A stretch of DNA of 64,000 bases from Zhongshania aquatica (GCF_027257955.1 NZ_JANZNQ010000008.1:1-64000), one strand, 5' to 3'. Shown: positions 18,235-27,848, counted from the first letter of the stretch. The notes: generated by a model not told the origin, from the letters alone. Numbers and translations are program-made.

Positions 18235-21129
18235 ATGTCTACTATTTTTATCGCCGGCCAACGCTGGATCAGCAACCCAGAACCAGATCTCGGCCTTGGT
18301 ATTATTTTAGAAGCGGAACATCGCCGCGTAGTCATTGCCTTTCCTGCCGCCGAAGAAGAGCGCACTTACGCAGCCGCTGCCGCGCCCTTGTCACGGGTAC
18401 TATTTCAGGTCGGCGACAATATTGATGTGCCAAACCAAGGCCCGCTCGTTGTCAAAGAACAGCAGGAGCACAACGGCTGTATCGTATATTTTGCCGAAGA
18501 TGAGAATGGCGAAATACACCCAGTGCCCGAACAAATACTGAGTGCCCACATAAAACTCAGTAATGCCAAAGAGCGTTTGCTGGCTGGCCAAGTAGAGCAT
18601 CATCGTCGTTTCGCCCTACGCGCCGCTACGCTTGAGCAACAAAATACCAGCCAAGCCGCCAGCACTCGCGGGCTTTTAGGCCCAAGAGTTCAGCTACTTC
18701 CACACCAAATGTATATTGCCGCCGAAGTCGCGAGCCGACCAGCGCCCCGCGTATTGCTGGCAGACGAAGTGGGGCTGGGCAAAACTATCGAAGCTGGCCT
18801 TATCATTCATCAACTACTGTTACTCGAAAGAGCGAAACGGGTGTTGATCGTGGTGCCCGACAGTTTAGTTCACCAATGGCTGGTAGAAATGCTACGCCGC
18901 TTCAACCTGAAGTTTAGTATTTTCAATGAAGCCCGCTGCCGCCTGATCGATGAATATGAAGACGAACCCAGTAGTGTTTTCTTCAACGAAGAAGAATCGA
19001 AAGAAAAAGAAGAAAATCCCTTTGAAGATGCACAGCTCGTCATCTGCCCGCTAAGTTGGATCAGCAGCCACCCTCGCCGCCAAGATCAACTCAGTGAAGC
19101 CGGTTGGGACATGTTGGTGGTTGACGAAGCTCACCATTTACACTGGCACGAGGACGGCAGCTCTTCAGACGAATACAAACTTGTTGAACGCCTCAGCGCC
19201 GAAATTAACTCTGTATTGCTACTCACGGCGACGCCTGAGAATGCCGGTATCGACGGGCATTTTGCACGGCTTCGCCTGCTCGACCCGGCACGCTACCCCG
19301 ACTTAGCCGCCTTCCTAGAAGAGCAGGACCATTACGAAGAGATTAGCGATCTCATTCAGGGTTTAGCCGACACACCGGATACCGCACTGGCCGAGACAGA
19401 TTTCTGTCAGCGATTGGAGGCGCTATTGGGCAGCGAGCAAATCAACGCGCTGCAAAAAAGTCCTAGCCCAGAACAATTGGACAAAGCCATCCGCGACCTT
19501 CTGGATCGCTTCGGCACTGGTCGCATGTTGTTTCGAAATACCCGTGCCTCTGTCGGCGGTTTCCCCCAGCGTGTTCTCCACGAGCATCCACTCGACAAAC
19601 CCGCAGGATATGAACAAGCCTGCACCACCGCGACCGTTCAAGAAACACTTCACCCCGAGCAATTACTTGGCGCGGCGTGGTTAAAATCAGACCCAAGAGT
19701 TGCATGGATAGAAAAGTTCTTACTACAAAATCCCGACGAAAAAGTCCTGCTAATCGCTGCGGATTCAAGCGCTGCAAGGGATCTCGAATTACATCTGCGT
19801 CTACGTCGTGGCATTGCCAGCGCCGTCTTCCACGAAGAGCTCAGTCTCATCGAACGTGACCGCGCCGCAGCCTACTTTGCAGACCCAGAAGAAGGCGCCC
19901 AACTGCTAATCTGTTCAGAAATTGGCAGCGAGGGCCGCAACTTCCAGTTCGCGCAACACTTAGTGCTGTTTGATCTGCCCTTAAACCCAGATTTACTGGA
20001 ACAGCGCATTGGTCGCCTCGACCGTATCGGACAACTCGGCGACGTTAACTTACACGTCCCCTTCTACACAGACAGTGCTCAAGAAAAACTACTGAACTGG
20101 TACCGCGACGCACTCAATATATTCACCCAACCCTGCACAGTTGGAAACGCGCTGATGCTGGAATTCGGCGACAAACTTACCACCGCACTTGCCAGTACAA
20201 ACGACGCCGCTATCCGAGCGCTCATTGCTGAGGCCGCAAGTAAAGCCACTGAACTACAAGAAAATCTTCGCAAGGGCCGCAATCGCTTGCTGGAATTAAA
20301 CTCCTGCCAGCCACAGCGCGCTGCAGAACTAATTAGCGCGCTTGAAGAAGAGCAACGCAGCGACACCCTAGCCGAATACCTTGAAATGCTCGCCGAGCAG
20401 TTCGGCCTAGACCATGAAGATCACAGTGACAATGCGATCATCCTGCGCCCCGGCGACCACATGATCACCGAGGCATTTCCGCATTTACCGGAAGATGGCA
20501 TTACCGGCACCTTTAATCGCGATCGCGCGCTTAGCCGCGAAGACATGGCCTATTTCAGCTGGGAACATCCCTTGGTAAGCAGCGCGATGGATATGGTGAT
20601 GTCCAGCGACTTCGGCAGCGCAAGTATTTGTACTATCGCAGTAAAAGCATTAAAACCAGGAACACTGTTACTAGAAGCCTTTTTCAGCCCAGCGGTGCAA
20701 GCGCCCGCATGGCTGCAATTACAACGTTATTTACCTGCGCAAAGCTTCCGCCTAGTTACCGATCAACAGAATCGCAATTTATCGAACGCGGTGGCACACA
20801 GTAAATTAAATCAACTGGCACAAGGCGTTAAGAAGACATTGATGCCCGTATTACTGCGCGAAGTGCGTAACAGCATCACTGCGATGATTCCCCATATAGA
20901 AGGTCTTGCCGAAGAGGCTAGCAAAGAGTGGATAAGGACTGCGACCGAAGCTTATGAAGTGGAGCGTCACAATGAACGCGAACGCTTCGAGGCATTAATG
21001 AGCCGTAATCCCAATGTAGAAGCCGCCGAACTGGACAGCTTTGATCAGGAAACGGTAGTAGGTTTGGCCGCACTAAAATCACTACAATTAAATATGTCAG
21101 CACTGCGACTGGCCATTGTTAGTCAGTAA
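18235..21129 (+). CDS. rapA: RNA polymerase-associated ATPase RapA
   Basis: RapA is a Swi2/Snf2-type ATPase that binds core RNA polymerase and helps recycle it after termination. The N-terminal Tudor-like domains begin at FIAGQRWISNPEPDLGLG. The first helicase lobe has Walker A DEVGLGKTIEAG and DEAH motif VVDEAHHLHW. The second lobe contains CSEIGSEGRNFQFA and EQRIGRLDRIGQ. I place the start at ATG 18235 (964 residues), because RapA proteins begin with this short leader before GQRW; the frame runs further upstream but that part looks non-coding. A small unknown gene follows 32 bases later. Confidence 0.94.
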   Translation: MSTIFIAGQRWISNPEPDLGLGIILEAEHRRVVIAFPAAEEERTYAAAAAPLSRVLFQVGDNIDVPNQGPLVVKEQQEHNGCIVYFAEDENGEIHPVPEQILSAHIKLSNAKERLLAGQVEHHRRFALRAATLEQQNTSQAASTRGLLGPRVQLLPHQMYIAAEVASRPAPRVLLADEVGLGKTIEAGLIIHQLLLLERAKRVLIVVPDSLVHQWLVEMLRRFNLKFSIFNEARCRLIDEYEDEPSSVFFNEEESKEKEENPFEDAQLVICPLSWISSHPRRQDQLSEAGWDMLVVDEAHHLHWHEDGSSSDEYKLVERLSAEINSVLLLTATPENAGIDGHFARLRLLDPARYPDLAAFLEEQDHYEEISDLIQGLADTPDTALAETDFCQRLEALLGSEQINALQKSPSPEQLDKAIRDLLDRFGTGRMLFRNTRASVGGFPQRVLHEHPLDKPAGYEQACTTATVQETLHPEQLLGAAWLKSDPRVAWIEKFLLQNPDEKVLLIAADSSAARDLELHLRLRRGIASAVFHEELSLIERDRAAAYFADPEEGAQLLICSEIGSEGRNFQFAQHLVLFDLPLNPDLLEQRIGRLDRIGQLGDVNLHVPFYTDSAQEKLLNWYRDALNIFTQPCTVGNALMLEFGDKLTTALASTNDAAIRALIAEAASKATELQENLRKGRNRLLELNSCQPQRAAELISALEEEQRSDTLAEYLEMLAEQFGLDHEDHSDNAIILRPGDHMITEAFPHLPEDGITGTFNRDRALSREDMAYFSWEHPLVSSAMDMVMSSDFGSASICTIAVKALKPGTLLLEAFFSPAVQAPAWLQLQRYLPAQSFRLVTDQQNRNLSNAVAHSKLNQLAQGVKKTLMPVLLREVRNSITAMIPHIEGLAEEASKEWIRTATEAYEVERHNERERFEALMSRNPNVEAAELDSFDQETVVGLAALKSLQLNMSALRLAIVSQ

Positions 21130-21161
21130 TTTGCCAGACAACGGACTGGCCGGAGAAAATC

Positions 21162-21446
21162 ATGTACCTATTTTCAGTTAACGCCACGGCCAAAAAAACC
21201 CAAGGCGAATTCACCGAGGGCGAAAGCGCGCCGTTTATTGTTTATGTCGATTTCAAAGACATGTTCGGCGCAGAAAAACTCGCGCAGCTTTTTGTAATGG
21301 CAGAAGGTTTTCGCGATGTCACAATCATTAAACGCAAACTCATCGACAACGCGCAAATACCTAAAAATCCAGCCCTAGCAAAAGATCCACAAATTCTTGA
21401 AGCTTTAACTAAAGGCTACTGTGTGCAAGCGTTTAGCGCGCATTAA
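21162..21446 (+). CDS. Small protein of unknown function downstream of rapA
   Basis: This is a 94-residue soluble protein without signal peptide or membrane helix. It has a good ribosome-binding site (GGAG, 6 bases before ATG) and begins 32 bases after rapA, suggesting co-transcription. Its central part (IVYVDFKDMFGAEKLAQLFV) looks like an alpha/beta fold. I recognise no family. Its composition and codon use resemble its neighbours. Confidence 0.6.
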   Translation: MYLFSVNATAKKTQGEFTEGESAPFIVYVDFKDMFGAEKLAQLFVMAEGFRDVTIIKRKLIDNAQIPKNPALAKDPQILEALTKGYCVQAFSAH

Positions 21447-21518
21447 CTGGTAACTTCAGCAAAGCGAAATGGTGGTCTACCTTTCCTCTCTAGAAATACC
21501 AATGCTAGCTAGGCGCCA

Positions 21519-21884
21519 TCATTTATTCTTTGCGTCCATCTTCGCCTTTAAATCCGCAAAGGGGTTAAAGGTCGCCGCATTAGATTTCTTTTCTGTTGTA
21601 CTGCCATAGCGCACGAGGTTTTCATGTTTCGTATGTTCCTCGTCATGACAATAGATACACAATAACTCCCAATTACTTCCATCAGAGGGGTTATTGTCAT
21701 GATTATGATCTACATGGTGAACAGTTAACTCAGACAAGTTTTTGCGATCGAAGTCACGCGCGCAGCGCCCACAAACCCATGGGTATAATTTTAAGGCTCT
21801 CTCTCGGTAACCCGTTGCGCGCTTCGCATTGTATTCCCGTTGCTCCGCCAGCACCTGATCGAGAGTTTTTTTCTGGACTGTCAT
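21519..21884 (-). CDS. yajD: YajD-family HNH nuclease
   Basis: This is a 121-residue protein with an HNH/His-Me-finger nuclease domain. Two CXXC pairs (CGRCARDF and CIYCHDEE) flank the HNH core LTVHHVDHNHDNNPSDGSNW. The N-terminal stretch YNAKRATGYRERALKLYPW is typical of YajD. The role of YajD in cells is not well established. It is transcribed alone, on the opposite strand to rapA and with no clear partner. Confidence 0.86.
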   Translation of the reverse strand: MTVQKKTLDQVLAEQREYNAKRATGYRERALKLYPWVCGRCARDFDRKNLSELTVHHVDHNHDNNPSDGSNWELLCIYCHDEEHTKHENLVRYGSTTEKKSNAATFNPFADLKAKMDAKNK

Positions 21885-22016
21885 TGACTCACCTATCGAA
21901 TTTTAAATGCAGTTCTTTTCCCAAGTGTCTGAACCGCCATATACAAGCCTTCGACTAAGTCATCCCCAACCCGATAGAGGATTACGCCAGACTGCTTACG
22001 AGATTCGTAATGGCAC

Positions 22017-22256
22017 TCACTCACTGCCCGTGATACTCCGACGGTCTAAGCAATCTTCATCCTGACCCTTTTGATGCGCTTTGTGCAAGTATTTAGCGAG
22101 CGTTCTTACCGAAAGACACACCACACGTCGCTCACCAACAATCGCGAGGGCCAAATACCATCCGCCTCTTTGATGGGTAGCAGCTAAAACACGAAAATTA
22201 GTAGTACAAAATACATACAAATAGTTTCTAAAAAAATTATCGAGCCCGGCACTCAT
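22017..22256 (-). CDS. Doubtful 79-residue ORF of unknown function
   Basis: The ORF encodes a 79-residue product with a basic middle part (SVRTLAKYLHKAHQKGQDE) and no recognised domain. No convincing ribosome-binding site precedes the ATG; the nearest GGAG is about 20 bases upstream. It sits alone between yajD and ilvH. It may be real but could equally be chance. Confidence 0.25.
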   Translation of the reverse strand: MSAGLDNFFRNYLYVFCTTNFRVLAATHQRGGWYLALAIVGERRVVCLSVRTLAKYLHKAHQKGQDEDCLDRRSITGSE

Positions 22257-22406
22257 CTCAATAAAACCAAAAGCCGATCTCCAAGGCCTTAACCCATATT
22301 CAAATTGCGCAAAAGAACCGCCTGCTACTTTCTGATGATGGCCAACTTTTGCTACTGAACAGCGATGACCAAGTTATACTCAAACTATAAGAACTATGAA
22401 ATAAAA

Positions 22407-22426
22407 AAGGCGCCGAAAGGCGCCTT
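22407..22426 (-). terminator. Rho-independent terminator after ilvH
   Basis: A perfect 8-bp stem (AAGGCGCC / GGCGCCTT) with a GAAA/TTTC loop is followed on the minus strand by a T-tract (positions 22401-22408 on the plus strand are mostly A). It lies about 20 bases past the ilvH stop. Confidence 0.88.
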
Positions 22427-22446
22427 ATCATTTAGCTCAGTGCTGA

Positions 22447-22941
22447 TTACAAGCTCAGTACCTTTTCACCGCGAGCAATACCCGACACACCGCTGCGCAC
22501 TACTTCCATAATCGCCGCTTCGCCGACTGCTTCTAGAAATGAATCTAGCTTGTCAGCCGCGCCGGTAACCTGAATGGTGTAGACACTTGGGCCAACATCG
22601 ACGATCTGACCGCGGAAAATATCAGTGCAGCGTTTGATTTCAGCGCGTTGCGCACCGGTAGCACGCACTTTTACTAACATCAACTCGCGCTCGATATGTG
22701 AGCCTTCTGACAAATCAACCAGCTTCACGACATCGATCAAACGATTAAGATGCTTGGTGATTTGCTCAATTTTGTGATCATCACCAATTGTCGTCAGGGT
22801 CAAACGCGACAAGGTTGGGTCTTCTGTAGGAGCCACGTTAAGTGTCTCGATGTTGTAGCCACGCTGTGAAAACAGTCCGACAACACGCGACAAAGCACCC
22901 GGCTCATTTTCCATCAATACCGAAATAATATGTCGCATCAT
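22447..22941 (-). CDS. ilvH: Acetolactate synthase small (regulatory) subunit
   Basis: This is the valine-sensing regulatory subunit of acetolactate synthase III. An N-terminal ACT domain begins [20 protein letters not shown], followed by the C-terminal ACT-like domain through [14 protein letters not shown]. About 164 residues is the family length. The start overlaps the ilvI stop as ATGA, so the two subunits are translationally coupled; an earlier in-frame start at 22965 would extend into ilvI and is unlikely. Confidence 0.95.
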   Translation of the reverse strand: MMRHIISVLMENEPGALSRVVGLFSQRGYNIETLNVAPTEDPTLSRLTLTTIGDDHKIEQITKHLNRLIDVVKLVDLSEGSHIERELMLVKVRATGAQRAEIKRCTDIFRGQIVDVGPSVYTIQVTGAADKLDSFLEAVGEAAIMEVVRSGVSGIARGEKVLSL

Positions 22942-24686
22942 GTACGCTCCGTCTTGCTCAACCACATATCGCGCATCGATCCGTTAGGCGCTATATGCAT
23001 AGGGTAAACATGCTCGTGCGGATCAACGTGAATATCCATAAATACTAAGTCATTTTTACGGGCAAAGGCTTCTTTCATTGCCTCTTCCAAATCACTTAAC
23101 TGAGTCACTTTAATACCAACGTGGCCATAAGCTTCGGTCAGTTTGACAAAATCTGGCAGCGAATTTTCGTAAACGCTTTCTGAATAACGGCCTTCATATT
23201 GCATGTCTTGCCACTGTTTAACCATGCCGAGATAGCCATTGTACAAGCTGATAATTTTGACCGGAATATTGTACTGGGCGCAGGTAGACAGCTCCTGAAT
23301 ATTCATTTGAATACTACCTTCGCCAGTGACACAGGCTACGTCAGCATCAGGGAAGGCCAACTTGGCACCCATCGCGGCTGGCAAACCAAAGCCCATCGTG
23401 CCGAGACCACCTGAGTTTAACCAACGGCGCGGCTCATCAAACTTATAGTACTGAGCGGCAAACATTTGATGCTGGCCAACGTCAGAACTCACATAGGCTT
23501 TGCCGTGGGTTACTTTGCACAGAGTTTCAATAACCTGTTGCGGCTTGATATATGGCGTAGAGATGTCATAGCGTGGCTTAACCCACAAGCCATGCGCATC
23601 GCGCCATTCATCAATTTGGCTCCACCAATGTTTGAGCGACGAGGCATCTGGCAAACTGCTGTCGGCCTGGCGCATTTCGCGAATTACCGCTAACAAGTCC
23701 GTCAGCACAGAATCCACTGGCCCAACGATAGGTACGTCTGCAGCAATTGTTTTAGAAATAGCAGCAGGATCAATATCGATGTGAACAATCTTTGCGCCTG
23801 GGCAGAACTTGGCGCAAGTATTAGTAACGCGGTCATCGAAACGCGCGCCCACTGCCAAAATTACATCGCTGTGATGCATGGCATTGTTGGCTTCGTAAAA
23901 CCCGTGCATACCCAACATGCCAAGGAATTGACGATCACTTGCCGGATAAGCACCCAAGCCCATTAAGGTATGGGTTACTGGGAAATTCAGTTCACGTGCC
24001 AACACCCGCAATTGCTCAGAGGCATTGCCCTGAACGACACCGCCGCCAGCATAAATAACTGGGCGCTTAGCGCCAAGCAGTAAACTGGCGGCCTTCTTAA
24101 TTTGTCCTGAGTGGCCGCGTGCAGCTGGCGTATAAGAGCGCAACTTCACCTTTTTAGGGTAGTTGTACTCAAACTTGTCATGAGGGTTGGTTAGGTCTTT
24201 TGGCAAATCGATGACAACAGGACCAGGACGACCGCTAGACGCAATATAAAACGCCTTTTTAATAATCTCAGGGATATCTTCGGTGCGAGAAACCTGGAAG
24301 CTGTGCTTTACGATGGGACGAGAAATACCCAGCATATCGGTTTCCTGAAAGGCGTCTTCACCAATCAGATGGCTCATGACCTGACCTGACAAGACGACCA
24401 TTGGAATTGAATCCATGTACGCGGTCGCAATACCGGTAATGGCATTGGTTGCGCCGGGACCAGAGGTGACCAAGACCACGCCAGGTTTACCCGTCGCCCG
24501 CGCATAACCATCGGCAGCGTGAGTAGCTGCCTGCTCATGGCGGACTAAAATATGGGGTACTTTGCAGCTTTTAAACAAAGCATCGTATATATGCAGTACT
24601 GCACCACCGGGATAGCCGAAGATGAATTCAACACCCTCGTCTTCCATGGCACGCGCGATCATTTCGCCGCCAGATAACAACTCCAC
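22938..24686 (-). CDS. ilvI: Acetolactate synthase large (catalytic) subunit
   Basis: This is the thiamine-diphosphate and FAD-dependent catalytic subunit, which makes acetolactate or acetohydroxybutyrate in valine, leucine and isoleucine synthesis. Its 582 residues are normal. The N-terminal stretch [14 protein letters not shown], the catalytic Glu in [16 protein letters not shown], and the ThDP motif region [12 protein letters not shown] are visible. It starts at GTG with GAGG 7-8 bases upstream. It is preceded by a ~350-base leader carrying a short ORF rich in branched-chain residues, which suggests control by amino-acid supply. Confidence 0.95.
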   Translation of the reverse strand: MELLSGGEMIARAMEDEGVEFIFGYPGGAVLHIYDALFKSCKVPHILVRHEQAATHAADGYARATGKPGVVLVTSGPGATNAITGIATAYMDSIPMVVLSGQVMSHLIGEDAFQETDMLGISRPIVKHSFQVSRTEDIPEIIKKAFYIASSGRPGPVVIDLPKDLTNPHDKFEYNYPKKVKLRSYTPAARGHSGQIKKAASLLLGAKRPVIYAGGGVVQGNASEQLRVLARELNFPVTHTLMGLGAYPASDRQFLGMLGMHGFYEANNAMHHSDVILAVGARFDDRVTNTCAKFCPGAKIVHIDIDPAAISKTIAADVPIVGPVDSVLTDLLAVIREMRQADSSLPDASSLKHWWSQIDEWRDAHGLWVKPRYDISTPYIKPQQVIETLCKVTHGKAYVSSDVGQHQMFAAQYYKFDEPRRWLNSGGLGTMGFGLPAAMGAKLAFPDADVACVTGEGSIQMNIQELSTCAQYNIPVKIISLYNGYLGMVKQWQDMQYEGRYSESVYENSLPDFVKLTEAYGHVGIKVTQLSDLEEAMKEAFARKNDLVFMDIHVDPHEHVYPMHIAPNGSMRDMWLSKTERT

Positions 24687-25208
24687 TGAAATATCCTCGA
24701 TTCAGTTTGAATACGCAAAAATCTTGTTAATAGCATCGCGGAGGCAAATCCTCAGCAATAGGTATGAAACAAGAACAAAGATGTCGAAACACATTACCAC
24801 CGGTTCCCAGCCGACACGGCTGATTTCCGGGCGAAACGCCAAAATGCTGCCAAGCAGCGTTTATATGCATCGCGGGATAACGCGGTGCGGGCAATCTCGC
24901 AACACAGGTCATGTGTCTGCAGAGTGAATGGAACTACACGTATGTAGCAGTACGACACGATGAGTCATACTCTGTACTTAGGCCGCAGGTAAGCGGCGCG
25001 GAAAACAGCCATTTGCTATCGTAAAGATAGACCGCGTATTTTTTAGCCTACAGCCATCTATGTCAATACCAAACAAAGACTTAATTCAGGTGATTTGCCT
25101 ATAGCAGATTAAAACGCCAAAACTTAGCGTTGTTTTAGAGGCAGTTTTTCCACGTTGCTATTAATCTGCCATAATCTCAATAACTAAACGTCACGGTCAT
25201 TATCCATT
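24687..25208. promoter_or_regulatory. Long divergent leader region upstream of ilvI
   Basis: This 522-base gap separates ilvI (minus) from a DUF4124 gene (plus). A minus-strand TTGACA at 25061-25066 followed by an A/T-rich -10 region near 25043-25050 would give a leader of about 350 bases for ilvIH. The leader contains a stem CAGCCG/CGGCTG near 24809-24823, a short ORF at 24702-24794 and a longer overlapping frame. No full attenuator hairpin with a T-tract was found next to ilvI. Confidence 0.5.
24702..24794 (-). CDS. Putative leader peptide of ilvIH
   Basis: This is a 30-codon ORF (ATG at 24794, TGA at 24702) too short for routine gene finding. By my reading 11 of its 30 residues are Ile, Leu or Val, clustered in IFVLVSYLLLRICL. 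It ends 15 bases before the ilvI GTG. A GGTGG lies a few bases before the ATG. Leader peptides rich in the regulatory amino acids are known for ilv operons. No classical terminator fits in the 15 bases left, so control might work by translational coupling or an upstream structure. This is inference. Confidence 0.42.
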   Translation of the reverse strand: MCFDIFVLVSYLLLRICLRDAINKIFAYSN

Positions 25209-25667
25209 ATGAAAAATACGGCCCTCACAATTGCACTTTGCGCTGGCTTACTAGCCGCATCCTTTTCTGCCTACGCAGACAAAACCGGCTACTACCGCTG
25301 GGCAGACGACGACGGCAAACAGCACTTCACCCAACAACCACCACAGGGCCGCAAATACTACTTTGTAGAAACCCGCGGCGGCGCAACAATGCAGAGTGAA
25401 GAATACGGCAATGAGGCCGATGATACTGGTAGCGAAGCGGAGACCGATTCGGCAAGCAATGATGCGGCCCCCGCCAAAATGGAAATAATTCCACCGAAGA
25501 GCCCAGAACTGTGCGAGAAGGCCAAGGCCAATATGCAATCATTAAAAGCCAATGGTGCCAGAATACGCATTACCAACGCTGACGGTAGCAGCAGAATGCT
25601 AAACGCCGAGGAAATCAAAGAACAAGAGAATCGCGCACAACAGGTCATCAAGCTTAATTGCAATTAA
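25209..25667 (+). CDS. DUF4124 domain-containing secreted protein
   Basis: This is a 152-residue protein with a signal peptide (cleavage near AYADK). A DUF4124 domain follows at once (GYYRWADDDGKQHFTQQPP), then a linker rich in Glu, Asp, Ala and Ser. A charged C-terminal part (ICEKAKANMQ-like helix to the end) completes it. DUF4124 proteins are periplasmic, and their function is unknown. Convergent with the HupE/UreJ-type gene with an 8-base gap. Confidence 0.85.
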   Translation: MKNTALTIALCAGLLAASFSAYADKTGYYRWADDDGKQHFTQQPPQGRKYYFVETRGGATMQSEEYGNEADDTGSEAETDSASNDAAPAKMEIIPPKSPELCEKAKANMQSLKANGARIRITNADGSSRMLNAEEIKEQENRAQQVIKLNCN

Positions 25668-25675
25668 TCGCTTAT

Positions 25676-26764
25676 TTAGATTCGCTGGAAGGCCATATAC
25701 AAACCACTGGCGGCTAACGAAATGGCCGCCAGTGGAAATGCCTTTTTCTGATACCAAGCATGGAAGCTATATCGATACAGAAGTGGCAATACCAAAATAA
25801 CCAGCGCTAACTGAGCCAGCTCAATACCCACATTGAAGCTGCCAAGTGCCAATAATTTTAAGGAGCTTGCGGCCAATAAATCGGACAAGACACCCGCAAA
25901 ACCAAAGCCGTGAATTAAACCAACCCCCATCGCCAAGCCCCGCTGAAAACGCGCATCAACATCCATCAATGCCAACACGGCAGCCAAACTAATTGATAAC
26001 GCAATCGCAATTTCCACTGGTTGTGATGGCAGACTAAACCATCCCAAGCTCGCCGCAACCAAGGTAAAACTATGGGCCAAGGTAAACATGGTGACGACCA
26101 AGGCAACATCGGTAAATACCCTACGCAGGGGCAGTTGAGCGCCGTGCTTTCTGTGCCGCGTTGCAGGTAGTAACAACGCTAATAAAAACAGCATGTGATC
26201 GTAGCCCAACAGCAAATGCACCGCGCCCTGCCAAAGAAATACTTCGGCGGTATCTAGCGCGGAAACCCGCTCATTTAACTTAACCGTGTTTTTGGACGGC
26301 GATAACACGCCAAGTTGTTTTTCACCGCTGAGGTCGCTCACCAACAATGCTCGGTGCAGCGGATCCACATCGAATAACAAAGAATAGCTGAGCTGAGCCC
26401 CCGATTGCGCCAAGCAGTTGGAGCGAATCAACCACGCCCCATAGGGCCCGTCGCTATGCTCGCTAAGCCCAGCAAATTTAATGACTAAGGGACAGGACTC
26501 ATCATCACTACTTATCGAAATTCGCTCCGCCAACAACTGCGAAAACGCAGCCTCGGCAGTACGCAGCTCGCCCCATTCGACCTGTGAATCATTATTCAAA
26601 TCCAACGACTGGATTCGCTGCATATCCTGCAGCGCAATATCTAAACGTATTTGGTCTGCGGTGATATACATAAAGCTATCGCTAGCCTTATGGGCTAACA
26701 CCGAGCGAGGGAAAGCTACCGATAGGCCCACTAGCAATACAAGTAACATGACACGTGACATCAT
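25676..26764 (-). CDS. HupE/UreJ-type membrane protein
   Basis: This is a 362-residue membrane protein with a signal peptide (near RSVLAHKA), an extracytoplasmic domain up to about 185, and six or more helices forming a HupE/UreJ_2-like domain (HLLLGYDHMLFLLALLL; LAHSFTLVAASLGW; GLIHGFGFAGVLSDL). Those His and Asp residues resemble a metal permease site. A canonical EF-hand loop is present at residues 55-66 (DLNNDSQVEWGE). The start overlaps the upstream gene's stop as ATGA. The family is often linked with nickel or cobalt transport, but here no hydrogenase or urease genes are near, so the substrate is unclear. Confidence 0.82.
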   Translation of the reverse strand: MMSRVMLLVLLVGLSVAFPRSVLAHKASDSFMYITADQIRLDIALQDMQRIQSLDLNNDSQVEWGELRTAEAAFSQLLAERISISSDDESCPLVIKFAGLSEHSDGPYGAWLIRSNCLAQSGAQLSYSLLFDVDPLHRALLVSDLSGEKQLGVLSPSKNTVKLNERVSALDTAEVFLWQGAVHLLLGYDHMLFLLALLLPATRHRKHGAQLPLRRVFTDVALVVTMFTLAHSFTLVAASLGWFSLPSQPVEIAIALSISLAAVLALMDVDARFQRGLAMGVGLIHGFGFAGVLSDLLAASSLKLLALGSFNVGIELAQLALVILVLPLLYRYSFHAWYQKKAFPLAAISLAASGLYMAFQRI

Positions 26765-27819
26765 TTATCTGCCTCGCCATTAAATGCGTCACGCGCGCGC
26801 TGTAGAATAAGCGCATCGGGCCATTCACGTTGATGCGCCCAGTTTTGTTCTGCCATATCTAAGGCGGCTTGCGGATTTTGTTCAATATCCAGCAAGAATT
26901 GTGCGTAGGCGCGTTTATGTAAAATCTCTCCACGCCAAAGGGCTTCATCAAAACGCTCGCGCAACATGCTCGTTAACGCGACACCGTCTCCCAGTTGTTT
27001 CTGAGCGATAGCACGGCTCACGGCCAACGCATCGACCGATAAATAGTCTTCGGTAAGCGGTATTAGCTGCTGATAATCACCATTCGCAAGCAAGACTCCA
27101 GCTAGGCGGGCGCGGGCATAGAGATCGTCACGATTCAGTTGCAGGGCAAGTTGCCATAGTGCAATCGCATCGTCGCGCCCAGCCCGCTCTGCAATATCCG
27201 CTAGAGTACCGCTTGCCCAAAGCAAAGCGCGGCGATCGCTCAACACGCCGAACTCGGCCATTGCGTGTTTGAGATCACGATAGGCAATTTGCGGATTATC
27301 CACAGCCTGCAGCTGCTGCTTGCAACTTGCGGCATAAAGACTATTTTCAAATCGTTTAATTGCAATGCAGGCATCATCCGCGGCGGCGTAATCGCCGGTC
27401 ACAAAATTAATCGTAAACCGCATCATTAGCGACTCAATAGTGTCGCCCTTTAAATCTGAAATGGTATTTAAGTCCGCAACCGCCTCATCGAACATATGAA
27501 GACTTTGCCTAAGTGATGCGCGGAAAAAATAGAAAATAACATCGCGGTCATCGACAGGAATTAACGCGAGTTCGCGCTCAGCATCACCTAGAAAACGAGG
27601 GTTAGCCGTATTCCTAAAAGAAATTAATGCCTGCTCAACCGAGTCTAAGTGCTCTTGAGGTGTTTTGTTTAAACTAGGACTAGCTGGTGCAGGTATTTCT
27701 GTAATTCTAAATATAATCGCCTTGTCGTCTGACGGCTGATAGATCTCTGGCCCATCAATAGACGCGCCCGAAACCTGTGCGCATAAAAATACACAGTTCG
27801 CTAAAAGGAATACCCGCAA
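26761..27819 (-). CDS. TPR-like periplasmic protein
   Basis: This is a protein of about 350 residues made mostly of helical repeats resembling tetratricopeptides (for example EAVADLNTISDLKG and AIALWQLALQLNRDDLYARARLAGVL). A signal peptide (VFLLANCVFLCAQVSGA) points to export. The frame is open up to 27921 with ATGs at 27921 and 27897, but those overlap the upstream lipoprotein gene. A strong terminator hairpin lies at 27817-27848. I therefore prefer a TTG start at 27819, although no ribosome-binding site is clear there. It is coupled to the HupE-type gene by an ATGA overlap. Confidence 0.72.
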   Translation of the reverse strand: MRVFLLANCVFLCAQVSGASIDGPEIYQPSDDKAIIFRITEIPAPASPSLNKTPQEHLDSVEQALISFRNTANPRFLGDAERELALIPVDDRDVIFYFFRASLRQSLHMFDEAVADLNTISDLKGDTIESLMMRFTINFVTGDYAAADDACIAIKRFENSLYAASCKQQLQAVDNPQIAYRDLKHAMAEFGVLSDRRALLWASGTLADIAERAGRDDAIALWQLALQLNRDDLYARARLAGVLLANGDYQQLIPLTEDYLSVDALAVSRAIAQKQLGDGVALTSMLRERFDEALWRGEILHKRAYAQFLLDIEQNPQAALDMAEQNWAHQREWPDALILQRARDAFNGEADK

Positions 27820-27848
27820 AAAAATAACGCGGCGATGAAACCGCCGCG
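27817..27848 (-). terminator. Terminator or attenuator between the lipoprotein and TPR genes
   Basis: On the minus strand CGCGGCG / CGCCGCG forms a perfect 7-bp stem with a 7-base loop, followed by TTATTTTTTT. It lies 33 bases past the lipoprotein stop. It sits inside the TPR gene if an ATG upstream of it is used, and just before it if the TTG start is used. Confidence 0.8.

Noticed and set aside
22017-22256. 79-codon ORF as a confident gene
   Set aside because: No ribosome-binding site or recognised domain; kept only as a low-confidence entry.
24727-24912. 61-codon ORF in the ilvI leader, including a 47-residue part starting MHINAAWQ
   Set aside because: It has no branched-chain enrichment and overlaps the better candidate leader peptide in another frame. 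I could not link it to a family, so it is not annotated as a gene.
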